From Clostridium sp. 1001271B_151109_B4 (lineage in GTDB: Bacteria > Bacillota > Clostridia > Clostridiales > Clostridiaceae): DNA of 44,335 nucleotides. The stretch spans positions 1 through 44,335 of the forward strand of contig NZ_JADPBQ010000022.1 in assembly GCF_015670405.1 (NCBI RefSeq), in the 5' to 3' direction. The translations under genes and the position numbers were made by a program. Numbering within the stretch: the first letter of the stretch is position 1; the number at the start of each line of letters is the position of its first letter. The notes beneath the pieces were generated by a model, which did not search any database, had not been told where the DNA came from, and saw nothing but the letters and a program-made list of their open reading frames with translations. Positions 41,446 through 44,335 of the stretch are shown in pieces.

Positions 41446-42582
41446 TTATAGTCCCTTATAGTAATTAATTAACTTCTCCTTAGTATTAATCCCCATATTT
41501 TGTGGTATTATTAATTCGTCAATATCTTTTCCATTTAGTTTACCATCTACTATATATTCTTTTTCTAAGAACTTTTGGCCCCATGTTGCTATTTTATCTA
41601 TTTCTGGTGTATCAACATTTAATATCTCTGCAAATGCTTTTAAAATACATAAACCAAATTTTATATCTTCAATAAAATACCTTGAAGATTTATCTGGAAT
41701 ATATCCACCTTCTATTTTAACCATAGGCGAATCAATTCCTATAAACCCAGGTGCTGTATTTATCTTTTCACTTAATTCTTCTGGAGTATTTATATTATAT
41801 CTTGTTTTTATTTTTTCAATATCACTAGGATCAAAATCACCATTTTCATTAAATGCATTGAAAATTTCTTCTAACTCCTCATCTAACTTTAATAATTCTG
41901 TAGATGCTAAAGTTCCCCACTCCTCATAAAAATATGGATTTCTTTCATATACATGTTCTCCTTCAACATAATCATAGAATAATTCATATAATCTTGAAGG
42001 ATGCATAGTAGGGTTAGAAGGTGATAATGTTATTGCTAAATATGAATTTAATGGAATACAAGGAATATCTATGAAACTACTCATATCCTTAGCAACCTTT
42101 TCAGAATATTCTCCTGGTATACTTCTAATTTTCATAAATGGATTTTTTTGCTTTAATACAACACTTTCTCCATACTTTTCAAGTCTAATAATAGAAGGTA
42201 CTCTTTGAGATCCAAAGAATATGCATCCTTTATCTAAAAGTTTATCTATTAAATACTCTTTTCCACCAAAACCTGGAATTGCACCAACAACAGCACCTTC
42301 TTTTAAATATGGCAGTATTGATTCTATTGTCTTTTCCATCATAAAAGAAGGATATGTAATTAATATATAATCGGCATCATTAACAGCCTCTTCATAACTA
42401 TTTGTTATACAATGTAAATTTATATGATGTGTTATATTTTTTTCCTCTTCAACTAAAGCAATAGTTTCATTAAACGCTTCTGGTTTCGAAGTATGTAACC
42501 AAACCTTATTTTCATGTTTCATTGAGATATATGCAGCTAAATATGTTCCTATATTTCCCGCACCTATAATACAAATATTCAT
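41446..42582 (-). CDS. NAD/NADP octopine/nopaline (opine) dehydrogenase family protein
   Basis: A 378-residue dehydrogenase. Rossmann motif IGAGNIG (6-12), then an alpha-helical C-terminal domain with the conserved His194 in SNPTMHPSRLYELF, which in octopine dehydrogenases polarises the 2-oxo acid. Such enzymes reductively condense an amino acid with a 2-oxo acid, regenerating NAD(P)+, or run in reverse in opine catabolism. Substrates cannot be assigned. It is divergent from a permease, which may carry the opine or a precursor. The 280-base gap 42583-42862 is AT-rich with no gene seen. Confidence 0.85.
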   Translation of the reverse strand: MNICIIGAGNIGTYLAAYISMKHENKVWLHTSKPEAFNETIALVEEEKNITHHINLHCITNSYEEAVNDADYILITYPSFMMEKTIESILPYLKEGAVVGAIPGFGGKEYLIDKLLDKGCIFFGSQRVPSIIRLEKYGESVVLKQKNPFMKIRSIPGEYSEKVAKDMSSFIDIPCIPLNSYLAITLSPSNPTMHPSRLYELFYDYVEGEHVYERNPYFYEEWGTLASTELLKLDEELEEIFNAFNENGDFDPSDIEKIKTRYNINTPEELSEKINTAPGFIGIDSPMVKIEGGYIPDKSSRYFIEDIKFGLCILKAFAEILNVDTPEIDKIATWGQKFLEKEYIVDGKLNGKDIDELIIPQNMGINTKEKLINYYKGL

Positions 42583-42862
42583 TTTTATCCTCCTAGTTCT
42601 TTCTTACTTTAAGCTTTTTATAATTATATATTATCATCTTTTACAGTAATAACTTGTATACCTTTTGTAAAATTTTACTTATTAATTGTATTAAACTATA
42701 ATAATATCTAAATATTGTGATTATATAATTTTCACATATAATTATTTTATACTATTACTTAATAATATTTCAATTGATTATAACTTATATTTACTATTTA
42801 AAATCACATACAATAGAAAAAACTCATATCTTGTAATATAACAATAAATCTAGGTAGATTAT

Positions 42863-44260
42863 ATGACTTTATCAACTATACATTTTATTTATATATTTTT
42901 TACAGTTTTAATATTAATATCTATTTTCAGGAAAAAGGATATAACTATAATTTGTGTCCTTGGTGTTTTATCAATTGCTCTGTATAGCAGTAAATCTATA
43001 CCATTATCAATAATTTCAGTATTTAATGGTTTCTTATATGCTATAACAGAATTATTGCCTATTATTTTAATAATATCTATCATTACTGCTTTTAGTAAAT
43101 TATTATCTGTAACTGGCATAAACGAAGCCTTAGTCGCACCATTATCAAAACTAATAAAAAATAAATATATAGCTTATTGGGTTATCGGAATAACAATGAT
43201 GATTATTTCTTGGTTTTTCTGGCCTTCTCCTGCAGTTGCATTAATCGGTGCAGTTTTAATTCCAGTTGCAAAAAAAGTTGGATTACCAAAACTATCTGCT
43301 GCAATGGCTATGAATTTATTTGGACATGGAATAGCATTATCAAGCGATATTATAATTCAAGGAGCATCTAAATTAACTGCTAACGCTGCTAATATAAGTA
43401 TTAGCTCTCTTAATTCTACTCTTATTCCCCTAGAAATAGTAATGGGAATTACCACCACAGTAATTGCCTTTTTTATAGTTTTGAGAGATATCAAAAAAAA
43501 TACTGTTTCTCAAAGTTATTCTGAGCAAATAACACAGGACTCTAATAAACCTGCTTCAAATATCGTCAAGTTATCTAAAAAACAAAAAAACTTATATGCT
43601 TTATTAGTTTTTGCTGGATATCTTTTAGATATCATATTAATGATAGTATTTTCTTTAACTGGAGGAGATGCAACTGCTTTAGTTGGTGGTACCACTTTAT
43701 TTTTGTTAATTATAATTTTTCTTGGAAACTATAAATTTAATAGTATGAAACAAATAACTCCATATATTGTTGATGGTTTTCAATTTGCTTTTAAAGTATT
43801 TGGTGCCGTTATCCCTGTAGCAACTTTTTTCTATCTTGGTGGAAGTGGCTTTGAATCAATTATAGGGACTATATTGCCTCCAAATTCTAATGGTATTATT
43901 AACGATCTTGGAATTGCACTTGCTAATTCAGTACCATTAAATAAAACAATTGCAACAGCAACAGTTTCTGGTGTAGGTATACTTACTGGCCTTGATGGAT
44001 CTGGTTTTTCTGGTCTATCCTTAGTAGGTTCATCTGCAATGCTCTTCTCGCAATCAATGACTATAAATGTTTCTGCCTTAGCATCAATAGGACAAATATG
44101 TACAATTTGGATTGGTGGCGGAACATTAATACCATGGGCACTAATCCCAGTAGCTGCAATTTGTGATGTTTCCCCTTTTGATTTGGCCCGCAAAAATTTA
44201 TTACCTGTATCCATTGGGCTAATTGTAACAATAATTTTTGCTATAATATTTTTTGTATAA
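42863..44260 (+). CDS. Unassigned secondary transporter (12-segment permease)
   Basis: A 465-residue membrane protein with 11-13 hydrophobic segments. Conserved-looking loops are FFWPSPAVALIGAVLIPVAKK, AMNLFGHGIALSSDIIIQG, and, in the second half, VSGVGILTGLDGSGFSGL and CTIWIGGGTLIPWALIP, suggesting an inverted-repeat ion-transporter-superfamily fold like GntP, CitM or NhaC relatives. The specific family and substrate are not recognised. The ribosome binding site is weak (CTAGGTAG). It is divergent from the opine dehydrogenase. Confidence 0.7.
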   Translation: MTLSTIHFIYIFFTVLILISIFRKKDITIICVLGVLSIALYSSKSIPLSIISVFNGFLYAITELLPIILIISIITAFSKLLSVTGINEALVAPLSKLIKNKYIAYWVIGITMMIISWFFWPSPAVALIGAVLIPVAKKVGLPKLSAAMAMNLFGHGIALSSDIIIQGASKLTANAANISISSLNSTLIPLEIVMGITTTVIAFFIVLRDIKKNTVSQSYSEQITQDSNKPASNIVKLSKKQKNLYALLVFAGYLLDIILMIVFSLTGGDATALVGGTTLFLLIIIFLGNYKFNSMKQITPYIVDGFQFAFKVFGAVIPVATFFYLGGSGFESIIGTILPPNSNGIINDLGIALANSVPLNKTIATATVSGVGILTGLDGSGFSGLSLVGSSAMLFSQSMTINVSALASIGQICTIWIGGGTLIPWALIPVAAICDVSPFDLARKNLLPVSIGLIVTIIFAIIFFV

Positions 44261-44280
44261 AATTTAATATTTTATTACAT

Positions 44281-44335
44281 GGGGCTGTATCAAAATAAAT
44301 TTTGATAATAGCCGATAAAAAAAGGAGGGTTCGAA
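44281..44335 (+). mobile_element. Possible left end of an insertion sequence
   Basis: The last 55 bases begin GGGGCTGTATCAAAATAA, resembling the GGGGCTGT-TCAAAAT termini of IS1182-type elements. The end folds into a hairpin (TATCAAAAT, two-base loop, ATTTTGATA, within GGCT...AGCC). A strong ribosome binding site AAAGGAGGG follows at 44320-44329, as expected before a transposase start beyond the window. The element is cut by the window edge, so the family is unproven. Confidence 0.5.

Noticed and set aside
43831..44214. Minus-strand 127-codon frame inside the last permease
   Set aside because: It is antisense to conserved-looking membrane segments and lacks translation signals.
1..44335. CRISPR array, tRNA, rRNA or prophage
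   Set aside because: No regularly spaced repeats, no tRNA cloverleaf and no phage structural genes were noticed. This was by eye; a tRNA and CRISPR scan would confirm it.

Overview
The window is AT-rich (visibly well under 35% GC), with Gram-positive ribosome binding sites (GGAGG-type), frequent bidirectional hairpin terminators and mostly minus-strand gene runs. Together with a narABC-type nitrate reductase cluster like that of Clostridium perfringens, a B12-salvage region, MATE pumps and a MocR/ddl pair, this points to a chromosomal segment of a Clostridium sensu stricto species. The species cannot be named from the sequence alone.

Layout. 1-4.0 kb: nitrate reductase cluster narA-narB-narC read leftward; narA carries an in-frame TAA stop, and an exact CRP/FNR-type dyad lies upstream. 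4.0-9.6 kb: a short-chain dehydrogenase, a CpeT-like protein, a 59-residue BFD-type 2Fe-2S protein, nudC, a Tet-like translation GTPase and a zinc-dependent phospholipase C-like protein. 9.8-15.2 kb: UV endonuclease uvsE, a decayed histidine kinase, a GntR/DUF5808 membrane-protein pair behind an 18-bp perfect operator-like dyad, a 45-residue Cys peptide, and a GntP-type permease. 15.2-18.5 kb: a sugar ABC importer (two permeases and a lipoprotein; no ATPase) behind a cre-like site.

18.8-30.4 kb: a large minus-strand cobalamin region in three apparent transcription units: cobT-cobU-cobS-short cobU paralog; cobC-cbiB-cobD; and, behind a cobalamin riboswitch with terminator, btuF-btuC-btuD-DUF71-cbiP. 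These are uptake and late nucleotide-loop/amidation steps; no corrin-ring genes are seen here, so the segment by itself looks like corrinoid salvage and completion. A dead MATE transporter fragment sits between the first two units. An APH-fold kinase is divergent from cobT.

30.4-44.3 kb: a Cys-rich small protein, two MATE pumps (one with a MerR-style 19-bp-spacer promoter), ddl and a MocR regulator behind a T-box-like leader, a flavohaemoglobin-reductase-like protein, a membrane-anchored zinc-finger/HNH-like protein, a dicarboxylate/glutamate symporter, two small hypotheticals, an opine dehydrogenase divergent from an unassigned permease, and at the right edge what looks like the terminus of an insertion sequence.

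No tRNA, rRNA or CRISPR array was seen. The least conventional points are the narA stop, the B12-linked DUF71 gene and short CobU paralog, the kinase beside cobT, the T-box-like ddl leader, the opine dehydrogenase/permease pair, and several short genes and gene remnants.
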